DNA from: Clostridium sp. SCN 57-10
GTDB taxonomy: Bacteria; Bacillota; Clostridia; Oscillospirales; Butyricicoccaceae
Reading direction: 5' to 3'
Assembly: GCA_001725215.1 (NCBI GenBank)
Contig: MEFT01000063.1
Location: 1 to 9,689 of the forward strand
Length of the DNA stretch: 9,689 nucleotides
Positions 1-6,984 of the stretch are shown one piece after another. The position numbers and the translations under genes were made by a program. The notes beneath the pieces were generated by a model that ran no database searches, had not been told where the DNA came from, and saw only the letters and a program-made list of their open reading frames with translations. The first letter of the stretch is position 1. Every line of letters begins with the position of its first letter.

Positions 1-1
1 G

Positions 2-430
2 CGCGTTGCCGACGAACGCCGCAGACTCGGGCTGCTCGTCGGCGATCCCGAGCTGGTGTGTGCGCTCGAGCACCCCGCAGAGGGCGGCTCGTTTCGCTTT
101 CTGCCCGCCGCCCTTGACGAAAACGGCGGCGTGAAAGCGCGCGACGCGGTCGCCACGGCCGAGCAGTTCGGGCGCATCGTCCGCAAGACGGAGGATGTGC
201 TGCGCGAGCTTGCGCGGCTCGTCTCGGGCGGTGACATCGAGGCGCAGCCGGTACGCACCGACCGCGCGCACGGCGTCTGCGACTGGTGCGAGTTTAAAAC
301 GGCGTGCCATTTCGATATGACGATGAAAAAGGACAAGGAGCGGCGCATCCGCGCGCTGCCCGCCGCCGAGGTGCACGAAGCGCTCGCCGGCGAATATGAG
401 AGGGAGGGGGGCGAACGCGATGCCGATTAG
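2..430 (+). CDS. addB: ATP-dependent helicase/nuclease subunit B (AddB), C-terminal part; 5' end outside window
   Basis: This is the last 142 codons of an open frame that enters from the left edge and stops at TAG 428-430. The clearest signature is a C-X2-C-X5-C cluster in GVCDWCEFKTACHFD (about 269-313). It matches the three C-terminal cysteines that, with one upstream cysteine, hold the 4Fe-4S cluster of the AddB nuclease domain in Bacillus-type enzymes. In the family, AddB pairs with AddA in the cytoplasm, adds a second nuclease and takes part in Chi recognition during double-strand break resection. The catalytic nuclease residues and the inactivated helicase domain lie upstream and cannot be seen. 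The following addA start overlaps the last 11 bases, which implies translational coupling in an addBA operon. A GTG at 56 is in frame but has no reason to be the start. The identification rests on the cysteine cluster together with the addA neighbour. Confidence 0.88.
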   Translation, partial: RVADERRRLGLLVGDPELVCALEHPAEGGSFRFLPAALDENGGVKARDAVATAEQFGRIVRKTEDVLRELARLVSGGDIEAQPVRTDRAHGVCDWCEFKTACHFDMTMKKDKERRIRALPAAEVHEALAGEYEREGGERDAD

Positions 431-1955
431 CTTTACTGAACAGCAGCGCAAGGCGATGGAAAGCCGCGGCGGGCGGCTCATCGTTTCCGCGGCGGCCGGC
501 TCGGGCAAAACAGCTGTGCTCGTGCAGCGCGTCATCGGCCTTCTGTGCGACGAAGCGTACCCAAGGGGCATTGACCGGTTGCTCGTCGTCACCTTTACCA
601 ACGCCGCGGCGAGCGAAATGCGCGCCAAAATCGCATCAGCCCTGCTCGAAAGGCTGGCGGACGACCCCCAAAACGCAAACCTCAAACGGCAGCTTGCGCT
701 TCTGCCACAGGCGCGGATTCAGACCGTCCATTCGTTTTGCATGGATCTGATCCGCACACACGCCCCGCTGTGCGACGTATCATCCGACTTTATGCTGAGC
801 GACGAAACCGAATACGATCTGCTCAAAGAGGCTGCGATGGACGAGCTGCTCGAACGTCGCTGCGCCGAAGCGTCGCCCGCGTTTGAGCGGCTGTGCGACG
901 CCATTTGCGAAGAGCGCGGCGACGGCCGCCTTGCCGAGGTCGTGCTCGATATGTACGAGCGCCTGCGCAGCCACCCCGACCCCGACGCGTGGCTGACGCG
1001 CGCCGCCGAGGGTGACGACACCGCCGAGCCGGGCGACACGCCATGGGGCGCCTATCTGCTGCGCAATGCGGCAAACATGCTGCAATATGCGCTGGCGCGC
1101 GTGAGTGAGCGGTGCACATGGCTTGCGGACGGCGCACGCACCGAAAGCGAGCGGAAATGGATACCCGTGATGGACGAGGTGCGCCAGCGGCTTGCAGCGC
1201 TGCGTACGGCTGCCGATGAGGGGTGGGACGCGCTGCGTACCCAGCTCGGCGCGTGGAGCAATCCGCGCGCGCCGCGCGCCGCGAAAGACGGCGACCGCGC
1301 GGAGCACGAGCTCTGCCTTGCCGTCAAAGCGCGCGCGAACGATATCGTCAAGACCATTCGCGCCGATTTGATTTGCGCGCCCGCCGAGCGTGTGATGGAG
1401 GAGGCGGCACGGGCGCAGCCGCTCGTGCGTGAGCTGTGCGCGCTGGTGCGCGAGTTCGGCGTGCTGTACGGCGCGGAGAAAAAGCGGCGCAACCTGCTCG
1501 ATTTTTCCGATCTGGAGCATCTTGCGCTGGCGCTGCTGCGCACGCCCGTCGCGCAGGAGGTTGCGTCATCGCTCGACGAGCTGCTCGTCGACGAATATCA
1601 GGATACCAACGAAATTCAAGACACCATTTTTGCCGCCGTCACGCCGCCGAACGGCAGCGTCTTTCTCGTCGGCGACGTGAAGCAGAGCATCTATAAATTC
1701 CGTCTTGCCGAGCCGGAGATTTTCGTGCGCAAATACCTTGCGTGGCGCGATTATGACGAGGCGGACGGGGGCGACCGCCGGCTCGCCCTCAACCGGAACT
1801 TCCGCTCGCGCGGCGAGGTGCTTTCACTTTGTAACTTCCTGTTTTCGCGGCTGATGACGCGCGAGTTCGGCGACATAGACTATACGGACGACGAAGCACT
1901 GTATTGCGGCGCATCTTACCCCGGCGCGTGCCCCGCGGAGTTTCACGTCGTCTGA
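420..1955 (+). CDS. addA: ATP-dependent helicase/nuclease subunit A (AddA), N-terminal part, ended by a frame change
   Basis: This open frame encodes the first half of AddA, the UvrD-like 3'-5' helicase and nuclease subunit of AddAB. Helicase motifs appear in order from the start at 420: Walker A AAAGSGKT (residues 24-31), motif Ia VVTFTNAAASEMR (56-68), a QTVHSFCMDLIR segment, Walker B DEYQD (391-395), motif III GDVKQSIYKFR (from 418) and motif IV NRNFRSR (from 458). I chose ATG 420 because a GGGAGGGGGG ribosome binding site (402-411) lies 8 bases upstream. The in-frame ATG at 396 has none and would add residues unlike the family. The frame stops at TGA 1953-1955, after FHVV, in the middle of the helicase. 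The rest of the protein continues in the +1 frame directly after it. Alone, this 511-residue product would lack motifs V and VI and the nuclease, so it should be inactive unless the frame is restored. Confidence 0.9.
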   Translation: MPISFTEQQRKAMESRGGRLIVSAAAGSGKTAVLVQRVIGLLCDEAYPRGIDRLLVVTFTNAAASEMRAKIASALLERLADDPQNANLKRQLALLPQARIQTVHSFCMDLIRTHAPLCDVSSDFMLSDETEYDLLKEAAMDELLERRCAEASPAFERLCDAICEERGDGRLAEVVLDMYERLRSHPDPDAWLTRAAEGDDTAEPGDTPWGAYLLRNAANMLQYALARVSERCTWLADGARTESERKWIPVMDEVRQRLAALRTAADEGWDALRTQLGAWSNPRAPRAAKDGDRAEHELCLAVKARANDIVKTIRADLICAPAERVMEEAARAQPLVRELCALVREFGVLYGAEKKRRNLLDFSDLEHLALALLRTPVAQEVASSLDELLVDEYQDTNEIQDTIFAAVTPPNGSVFLVGDVKQSIYKFRLAEPEIFVRKYLAWRDYDEADGGDRRLALNRNFRSRGEVLSLCNFLFSRLMTREFGDIDYTDDEALYCGASYPGACPAEFHVV

Positions 1956-3939
1956 CGGCGAGGAGGACGCGCCCGAAAAGGCGCTGGTCGAGGCGCGCTT
2001 CGTCGCGGCGCGTCTGTCTGCCCTGCTGCGCGACATGGAGGTGCTTGACGCCGCAAACGGCGCAATGCGCGCCGCGCGCCCGGGCGACTGTGCCATACTG
2101 CTCAGCTCGTTCCGCTCGAAGGCGCCCTACTATGCGCAGGCGCTTGCCGAGCTGAACATTCCGTCGGCCAGCGGAGGGGGAGAAGGCTTTTTTGGCAGCA
2201 TCGAGGTTTCTGTCATGCTGTCTTATCTGCGTATCATTGACAACCGCAGGCAGGATGTGCCGCTGATTTCCGTGCTGCGCTCGCCGCTTTATTTCTTCAC
2301 GCCCGACGAGCTGTGCGACATTCGCATGGCAAAGGCCGACGGCGACTTTTTTGACGCGCTGTGCGCCTATGCCGAAACAAACGAAAAGGCAAGCGCGTTT
2401 CTGACCGAGCTGAACGCGCTGTGCGACAGCGCGGGCGATTTGACCGCGTCTGAGCTTGTCGCGCGCCTGTACGGCGTGACGGGCGCATACGGCGTGTTTG
2501 CCGCCCTTGACGGCGGCGCGCGGCGGCGCGACAATCTTGCGCGGCTTTATGAGCTGGCGCGCTCGTTTGAAAGCGGCGGCGTGCGCGGTCTTTCCGCCTT
2601 TTTACGCCTGATCGACCGCCGCATCGAAAAGGAGATCGAGCCGCAGGGTGCGCCGCCGCAGGGCGACGCGGTGCAGATTATGAGCATTCACCGCTCGAAG
2701 GGGCTTGAGTTTCCCATCGTATTCGTGCCCGATCTCGCCAAGCAGTTTAACACCGATTCGCTGCGCAAGCCGGTGTTGTTTCATGAAAAGCTGGGCATCG
2801 GGCTTTCGCTGCGCGATGACGAAACGCACATCGAAACCAAAACGCAGATGCACCATGCCGTGCGCGCCATGCTGGGGCGCGAGCAGCGCGCCGAGGAGCT
2901 TCGCAAGCTCTATGTGGCGCTGACGCGCGCAAAAGAAAAGCTCGTGCTCGTGATGGCTCTGCCAAATGCAGAAAGAACACTGGCGAAATGGGCGGACGAG
3001 GGTGCGGCCGGAGCATTTGAGCCGGAGCGGCTTGCCGCGCAGAATTCCGCTGCCGCGTGGATCGGCGCGACTCTGCTTTACCATCCCGGCGCGCAGGTGC
3101 TGCGCGGCTATTGCGGCGAAAACGCGCCGGTACCGGCAGAGGGCGACCCCGCGCAGCTTGTTTGTTCGTTTGTCTGCGGCGAGGATGTGCGCGGTGAACG
3201 CTGGTGCGCGGGCGTGCGGCAGGAAGAAAGCGCGCCGCGCGACGACGCGCCCTACCTTGCACGCATCGACGAGCGCTACGCGCACGCGCAGGCGAGCGCG
3301 CTGCCCTCCAAGCTGACGCCGACGGGTGCGAAAAAGCTTGCGCCAGACGCGGGCGAGCTGTATGAAGCCGAGCGCCGCCGCTATGCGCGATTTTTCCGCC
3401 GGGCAGAGCACAGCCGCGCCCACGACCGCGCGGCGGCACGGCGCGGAACGGCGCTGCACGCCTTTTTAGAGCGCGCGAGCCACGCGGTATGCGCCGTACC
3501 CCACGGCTGCGCGCGCGAGCTCGAACGCCTGGAGCGCGAGGGCGTGTTGGAGCGTGGCGTGCTCGACGACGAGCTGCTTTGGATGGCAGAGGGGTATTTT
3601 ATGAGCGAAGAGGCACGCCGTGTGGCGCGAGCCGTGCGCGTATGGCGAGAGTATGAGTTTTCCGCGCTGTTTACACCCGACGAGCTGCTGCAAAACGGGC
3701 TGACCGACGAGCAGATTTTGATGAACGGCACGATTGACCTGATGATCGAGGAGGGCGGTGTGCTGACCGTGCTCGATTTCAAGACTGACCGTGTGGAGCC
3801 GGGTGCTGAGACGGCGCACGCCGAAAAATACCGCTTACAGCTTGCGATTTACGGACGCGCGGCCGAGAAGATTTTAGGGTTGCCCGTACGTGAGCGCATT
3901 GTGTTCTTTCTGCGAACGGGCCGCGCGGTGCGCGTATAG
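1954..3939 (+). CDS. addA: AddA C-terminal part (helicase motifs V-VI and RecB-type nuclease), in the +1 frame
   Basis: This frame continues AddA directly after the break, reading D-G-E-E-D-A-P-E-K from 1954. It carries motif V MSIHRSKGLEF (from 2680), motif VI LYVALTRAKEK (about 2908-2940) and a complete RecB-family nuclease. The nuclease residues visible are His in TALHAF (3457-3459), Asp in GTIDL (3736-3738), Asp and Lys in LDFKTD (3775-3783), and the QLAIY motif (3838-3852). The stop is TAG 3937-3939. Joined to the first part, the protein would be about 1,170 residues, a normal AddA length. Nothing in this half looks decayed. The first in-frame ATG is at 2035 and has no ribosome binding site. 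GAGGAGG at 1960-1966 resembles one but has no ATG, GTG or TTG at a suitable distance in frame. Independent translation therefore looks unlikely, and a base error or recent mutation upstream is the simpler reading. Confidence 0.88.
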   Translation, partial: DGEEDAPEKALVEARFVAARLSALLRDMEVLDAANGAMRAARPGDCAILLSSFRSKAPYYAQALAELNIPSASGGGEGFFGSIEVSVMLSYLRIIDNRRQDVPLISVLRSPLYFFTPDELCDIRMAKADGDFFDALCAYAETNEKASAFLTELNALCDSAGDLTASELVARLYGVTGAYGVFAALDGGARRRDNLARLYELARSFESGGVRGLSAFLRLIDRRIEKEIEPQGAPPQGDAVQIMSIHRSKGLEFPIVFVPDLAKQFNTDSLRKPVLFHEKLGIGLSLRDDETHIETKTQMHHAVRAMLGREQRAEELRKLYVALTRAKEKLVLVMALPNAERTLAKWADEGAAGAFEPERLAAQNSAAAWIGATLLYHPGAQVLRGYCGENAPVPAEGDPAQLVCSFVCGEDVRGERWCAGVRQEESAPRDDAPYLARIDERYAHAQASALPSKLTPTGAKKLAPDAGELYEAERRRYARFFRRAEHSRAHDRAAARRGTALHAFLERASHAVCAVPHGCARELERLEREGVLERGVLDDELLWMAEGYFMSEEARRVARAVRVWREYEFSALFTPDELLQNGLTDEQILMNGTIDLMIEEGGVLTVLDFKTDRVEPGAETAHAEKYRLQLAIYGRAAEKILGLPVRERIVFFLRTGRAVRV

Positions 3940-3947
3940 TCATGCGT

Positions 3948-3985
3948 TTTGCGGAAAGAATATGAAAAACGCCGCAAATATTTTT
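3948..3985 (+). terminator. Possible weak intrinsic terminator after addA
   Basis: TTTGCGG (3948-3954) can pair with CCGCAAA (3972-3978) and is followed by TATTTTT (3979-3985). Overlapping alternatives exist, such as GCGTTTT (3944-3950) with AAAACGC (3966-3972). The loop is long, so the call is tentative. The position, 9 bases after the addA stop and just before the met promoter, suits an operon end. Confidence 0.4.
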
Positions 3986-3995
3986 CATGTGGGGG

Positions 3996-4024
3996 TTGAC
4001 AAGCGAGAACTTTCGCGGTACACT
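3996..4024 (+). promoter_or_regulatory. Sigma-A type promoter for the met T-box leader and metNIQ
   Basis: A perfect -35 box TTGACA (3996-4001) is separated by exactly 17 bases from a -10 box TACACT (4019-4024), predicting a start near 4031. It lies directly upstream of the T-box leader and is the only strong promoter before metN. A 7-base inverted repeat, GTTGACA (3995-4001) and TGTCAAC (4024-4030), frames it, so a DNA-level regulator is possible but not shown. Confidence 0.75.
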
Positions 4025-4030
4025 GTCAAC

Positions 4031-4318
4031 CATACAATTGAATCGAACAGACGATGAAGAGAAGAGTAAGCGCTGAGATACGTCACAGAGAGCCTCGGTT
4101 GGTGAGATGAGGCACGGAAGGCAGAGCCGAACATGGTCTTGGAGTTGCGCACCGACTGCGGTTTCCCGCATAGGCTGCGACGGTTGCACCCGTCATCGTG
4201 CAGGAGTATGCTTGTACTCTCAAAGGCCGTTTTCGCGAGGAAACGGCGAACCAAGGTGGTACCACGACCGATATTTTCGATCGTCCTTGATGCATTGCAT
4301 CGAGGACGATTTTTTTTT
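4031..4318 (+). promoter_or_regulatory. T-box riboswitch leader, methionine (ATG) specifier
   Basis: The leader has the T-box parts in order. Stem I starts with the loop E element AGTA (4065-4068) and a GAGAGCC/GGTTGGTGAGA region (about 4088-4107). Opposite it, GAA (4129-4131) is followed by one base and then ATG (4133-4135) at the specifier position, then GTC and TTGGAG, as in known T-boxes. Mid-leader hairpins are TGCGG/CCGCA (4157-4170), GACGG/CCGTC (4179-4194) and GAGTA/TACTC (4204-4219). The T-box sequence AAGGTGGTACCACG is at 4253-4266. Its TGGT would pair with the ACCA end of a tRNA with discriminator A, as expected for tRNA-Met. The leader ends in a terminator hairpin (4280-4310) before metN. 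Inference: uncharged tRNA-Met switches on the importer. I did not fold the structure computationally. Confidence 0.92.
4280..4318 (+). terminator. Regulated intrinsic terminator of the met T-box leader
   Basis: ATCGTCCTTGATGC pairs with GCATCGAGGACGAT (one T-G wobble) around a tiny ATT loop, followed by a run of nine T (4310-4318). The antiterminator built around the T-box sequence at 4253-4266 would compete for sequence just upstream and on the 5' arm. The metN ribosome binding site follows only 7 bases later. Confidence 0.9.
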
Positions 4319-4335
4319 GCGTTTGGGAGGGCTTT

Positions 4336-5352
4336 ATGAAGCAGGCAATGATTCAAATTCGGGGACTGCACAAGGTGTTCGGCAACGGAGAAAGCGCCGT
4401 CGTCGCACTGGAAGACGTCAGCCTTGACATCATGGAGGGCGAGATTTTCGGTATCATCGGGCTTTCGGGCGCGGGCAAAAGTACGCTGGTGCGCTGTATC
4501 AACCTGCTCGAGCGGCCGACGGCGGGAACGGTCACCGTCGGCGGTGAGGAGCTGACGGCGATGAGCGAACGCCGACTGCGCGCGGCGCGGCAGGGAATCG
4601 GCATGATTTTTCAAGGCTTCCACCTTCTCATGCAGCGAACGGCTGCGCAAAACATCTGCTTTCCGCTTGAGCTTGCGGGCATAAGCCGCGAGAAGGCAAG
4701 GATGCGTGCCGCGGAGCTGCTCGAGCTTGTCGGTCTTGCCGACCGGGCGGATGCATATCCCGCGCAGCTATCGGGCGGACAGAAGCAGCGCGTCGCCATT
4801 GCGCGCGCGCTGGCGACAAACCCGAAGGTACTGCTGTGCGACGAGGCGACGAGCGCTCTTGACCCCTCGACGACGCAGTCCATTCTCGCGCTGCTCAAGG
4901 AGCTCAATCGCAAGCTGGGTGTCACGGTGGTCGTCATCACACATGAAATGCGCGTCGTTGAGCAGATTTGCGCGCGCGTCGCCATTCTGTCAGACAGCCG
5001 TGTTGCCGAGTGCGGCGCGGTCGAGGATGTGTTTCGCCGCCCGTCGACCGAGGCAGCACGCACGCTCATTTCGCCGCGCGGACCGGGTGTTGCGGCTTTT
5101 ACCGGCAAGGGGCCGCTGCTGCGCGTGATTTTTGACGGCAGCTCGACCGACCAACCCGTGGTCGCGGGTATGGTGCTTCACTGCGGAGCGCCGGTTAACA
5201 TCGCATTTGCCGACACCAAGGATATCGACGGCAAAATGTACGGCCACATGCTGCTGCAAATGCCGGAAAGCCCCGTGCTTTACGGTCGAATGCTCGCCTA
5301 TCTGGATGAGCTGAAAATTAGTTATGAGGAGGAAACGTATGTTCAGCAATGA
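4336..5352 (+). CDS. metN: Methionine ABC transporter ATP-binding protein MetN
   Basis: MetN is the cytoplasmic ATPase that powers methionine import through the MetI permease. The 338 residues, a normal family length, show Walker A GLSGAGKST (42-50), the Q-loop in MIFQGFH (Gln93), the ABC signature LSGGQKQRVAIARAL (145-159), Walker B VLLCDE (165-170) with a D-loop SALD, and the switch His203 in ITHEM. Residues from about 261 to 335 form the C-terminal NIL (ACT-like) domain typical of MetN, which in characterised homologues binds methionine and inhibits transport when the cell is replete. The start ATG 4336 has GGGAGG (4325-4330) 5 bases upstream. The gene is first in metNIQ, behind a methionine T-box, which supports methionine as substrate over other NlpA-family ligands. 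Its 3' end overlaps metI by 14 bases. Confidence 0.96.
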   Translation: MKQAMIQIRGLHKVFGNGESAVVALEDVSLDIMEGEIFGIIGLSGAGKSTLVRCINLLERPTAGTVTVGGEELTAMSERRLRAARQGIGMIFQGFHLLMQRTAAQNICFPLELAGISREKARMRAAELLELVGLADRADAYPAQLSGGQKQRVAIARALATNPKVLLCDEATSALDPSTTQSILALLKELNRKLGVTVVVITHEMRVVEQICARVAILSDSRVAECGAVEDVFRRPSTEAARTLISPRGPGVAAFTGKGPLLRVIFDGSSTDQPVVAGMVLHCGAPVNIAFADTKDIDGKMYGHMLLQMPESPVLYGRMLAYLDELKISYEEETYVQQ

Positions 5353-6001
5353 AATGCTGTGTCTGTTCGGCGTTGGCTTTCTCGAAAGCCTCTATATGAC
5401 GCTGCTTTCCACCGCCGCGGCCTATGCTATCGGTTTGCCGCTCGGGCTGCTGCTCGTCGCGACCGAGACGGGCAGCGTATGGCCGCGCCCCGCGCTTAAC
5501 CGCGTGCTCGGCGTCGTCATCAACTGCCTGCGGTCTGTGCCGTTTCTCATTCTTCTGGTCGCAGTTATTCCCATTACGCGCTTTATCGTTGGCACGACCA
5601 TCGGGTCGATGGCGACCGTCGTGCCGCTTGTGATCGCCGCGGCACCGTTCTTGGCGCGCATGGTGGAAAGCTCGGTGAAGGAGGTTGACCGCGGTGTGAT
5701 AGAGGCGGCGCTTTCGATGGGCGCATCGCCGCTGCAGATTGTATGCAAGGTGCTGCTGCCAGAGGCGCTGCCCTCGTTGCTCATCGGAGCGGCTATCGCC
5801 GTGACGACCATTCTCGGATATTCTGCGATGGCGGGCATCGTGGGCGGAGGCGGTTTGGGTGCCATCGCCATCAACTATGGCTATTATCGCAAGCAAACGT
5901 CCGTCATGCTCGTTATGATCGTACTGCTCGTTCTCATCGTGCAGCTGTTTCAAGAGATCGGCAACCGAGCTGCACGCAAAATGGATAAACGCATCCGCTG
6001 A
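5339..6001 (+). CDS. metI: Methionine ABC transporter permease MetI
   Basis: MetI is the membrane-spanning subunit through which D- and L-methionine enter; two copies pair with two MetN. The 220-residue protein is almost entirely hydrophobic, with about five membrane segments (roughly residues 19-41, 57-79, 90-107, 146-168 and 186-205). It carries the permease EAA loop EAALSMGAS (122-130) followed by VLLPEALPSLL, which docks on the ATPase. ATG 5339 is the chosen start because GAGGAGG (5326-5332) sits 6 bases upstream. The in-frame ATG at 5324 overlaps that ribosome binding site and would add five charged residues. The overlap with the end of metN points to translational coupling. No residue looks out of place for the family. 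Confidence 0.95.
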   Translation: MFSNEMLCLFGVGFLESLYMTLLSTAAAYAIGLPLGLLLVATETGSVWPRPALNRVLGVVINCLRSVPFLILLVAVIPITRFIVGTTIGSMATVVPLVIAAAPFLARMVESSVKEVDRGVIEAALSMGASPLQIVCKVLLPEALPSLLIGAAIAVTTILGYSAMAGIVGGGGLGAIAINYGYYRKQTSVMLVMIVLLVLIVQLFQEIGNRAARKMDKRIR

Positions 6002-6040
6002 TAAGCCCCCAAAAATAAATTGATATAAGGAGAAAACAAC

Positions 6041-6907
6041 ATGAAAAAGTTTTGGATCTTCGCATTGACCCTTGCCCTCGCGGCGACCGCCGCCTGCGGC
6101 AAACCCGCCGGCACGGGCGAGACGACAACCACGGGAAGCGCAGCCACCGAGGAGGCGACCACAACAGCAAAAGCTGAAAAAACCGTGCTTCGTGTCGGCG
6201 CGAGCGTGACCCCCCACGCCGAAATCCTCGCACAGGTGAAGGACACACTCGCGGAGCAGGGTATCGAACTGGAGATCGTCGAGTTCGCCGACTACGTTCT
6301 GCCCAATACGGCGCTTGAGGAGGGCGAGCTTGACGCAAACTACTTCCAACACAAGCCCTATCTGGAGAAGTTTAACGTCGATCACAGCACGCATCTCGTC
6401 GCGGTGGGCGATATACACTACGAGCCGATGGGCATTTACGTGGGCAAAACGGCGACGCTTGACGCGTTGCCCGACGGCGCCGTGATCTCCGTGCCGAACG
6501 ACGGAACCAACGAAGCGCGCGCGCTGCTGCTGCTCGAAGCACAGGGCATCATCAAGCTCAAAGAGGGTGCAGGGCTGGGAGCAACCAAGATTGACATTGT
6601 GGAAAACCCGAAAAACGTTGATATCAAAGAGCTGGAGGCCGCGCAGCTCGGGCTTTCGCTGCAGGATGTGGATCTTGCCGTCATCAACGCAAACTATGCC
6701 ATTCAGGCAGGCCTGAAGCCGAGCACCGACGCGCTTGCGCGCGAATCGGCCGACTCTGAGGCGCTGACGTACGCGAACGCCATCGTCGTCAAAGAGGGCA
6801 GCGAGCAAAACCCCGCCGTGCTTGCGCTGCTTGACGCGCTGCGCAGCGATGCCATCAAGCAGTTTATCAACGAGCAGTATGCGGGTGCGGTGATACCGGT
6901 CGAGTAA
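6041..6907 (+). CDS. metQ: Methionine-binding lipoprotein MetQ (NlpA family)
   Basis: MetQ is the extracytoplasmic methionine receptor that delivers substrate to MetNI. The 288-residue precursor begins with a short lipoprotein signal: MKK, a hydrophobic stretch, then TAAC with Cys19 as the likely lipidated residue. The lipobox has Thr rather than Leu at -3, which is slightly unusual. Residues about 20-47 are a Thr/Ala/Glu-rich flexible linker, and the NlpA domain follows from KTVLRVGASVTPHAEIL onward. Family hallmarks include FADYVLPNTALEEGELDANY, the FQHKPYLEKFN segment, VPNDGTNEARALLLL (151-165) and DLAVINANYAIQAG. The start is backed by AAGGAGA (6027-6033) 7 bases upstream. It lies 39 bases after metI as the last gene of the operon. 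Homologues exist that bind other small ligands, but the T-box context argues for methionine. Confidence 0.95.
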   Translation: MKKFWIFALTLALAATAACGKPAGTGETTTTGSAATEEATTTAKAEKTVLRVGASVTPHAEILAQVKDTLAEQGIELEIVEFADYVLPNTALEEGELDANYFQHKPYLEKFNVDHSTHLVAVGDIHYEPMGIYVGKTATLDALPDGAVISVPNDGTNEARALLLLEAQGIIKLKEGAGLGATKIDIVENPKNVDIKELEAAQLGLSLQDVDLAVINANYAIQAGLKPSTDALARESADSEALTYANAIVVKEGSEQNPAVLALLDALRSDAIKQFINEQYAGAVIPVE

Positions 6908-6937
6908 AGCCCCGCAAGTCCTTCGTATCTATACAGC

Positions 6938-6975
6938 AAAAAAGGCTTGCTTCCTTATGGAAGCAAGCCTTTTGA
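6938..6975. terminator. Bidirectional intrinsic terminator between metQ and the convergent isomerase gene
   Basis: AAAAGGCTTGCTTCC (6940-6954) and GGAAGCAAGCCTTTT (6959-6973) form a perfect 15-base-pair stem with a TTAT loop. On the minus strand the hairpin is followed by about six T, and on the plus strand by four. It should therefore end both convergent transcripts, probably more efficiently that of the minus-strand gene. Confidence 0.9.
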
Positions 6976-6984
6976 TCGCTTGAT

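Noticed and set aside
1953..1956. RF2-like programmed +1 frameshift at TGA C
   Set aside because: It lacks the closely spaced upstream Shine-Dalgarno run and a slippage-prone P-site codon. Kept only as a minor alternative in the addA finding.
1960..1987. Ribosome binding site GAGGAGG just after the internal addA stop, suggesting separate translation of the second half
   Set aside because: No ATG, GTG or TTG in the correct frame lies within a workable distance. The run simply encodes Glu-Glu of the AddA sequence.
4107..4427. Small open frames within the T-box leader
   Set aside because: They have no ribosome binding site and overlap structured RNA elements and metN. The riboswitch explains this sequence.
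5318..6808. Long minus-strand open frame (about 496 codons) opposite metI and metQ
   Set aside because: It lies entirely opposite genes with clear family matches. Its His/Arg/Asp-rich translation has no recognisable domain, as expected for the complement of GC-rich coding DNA.
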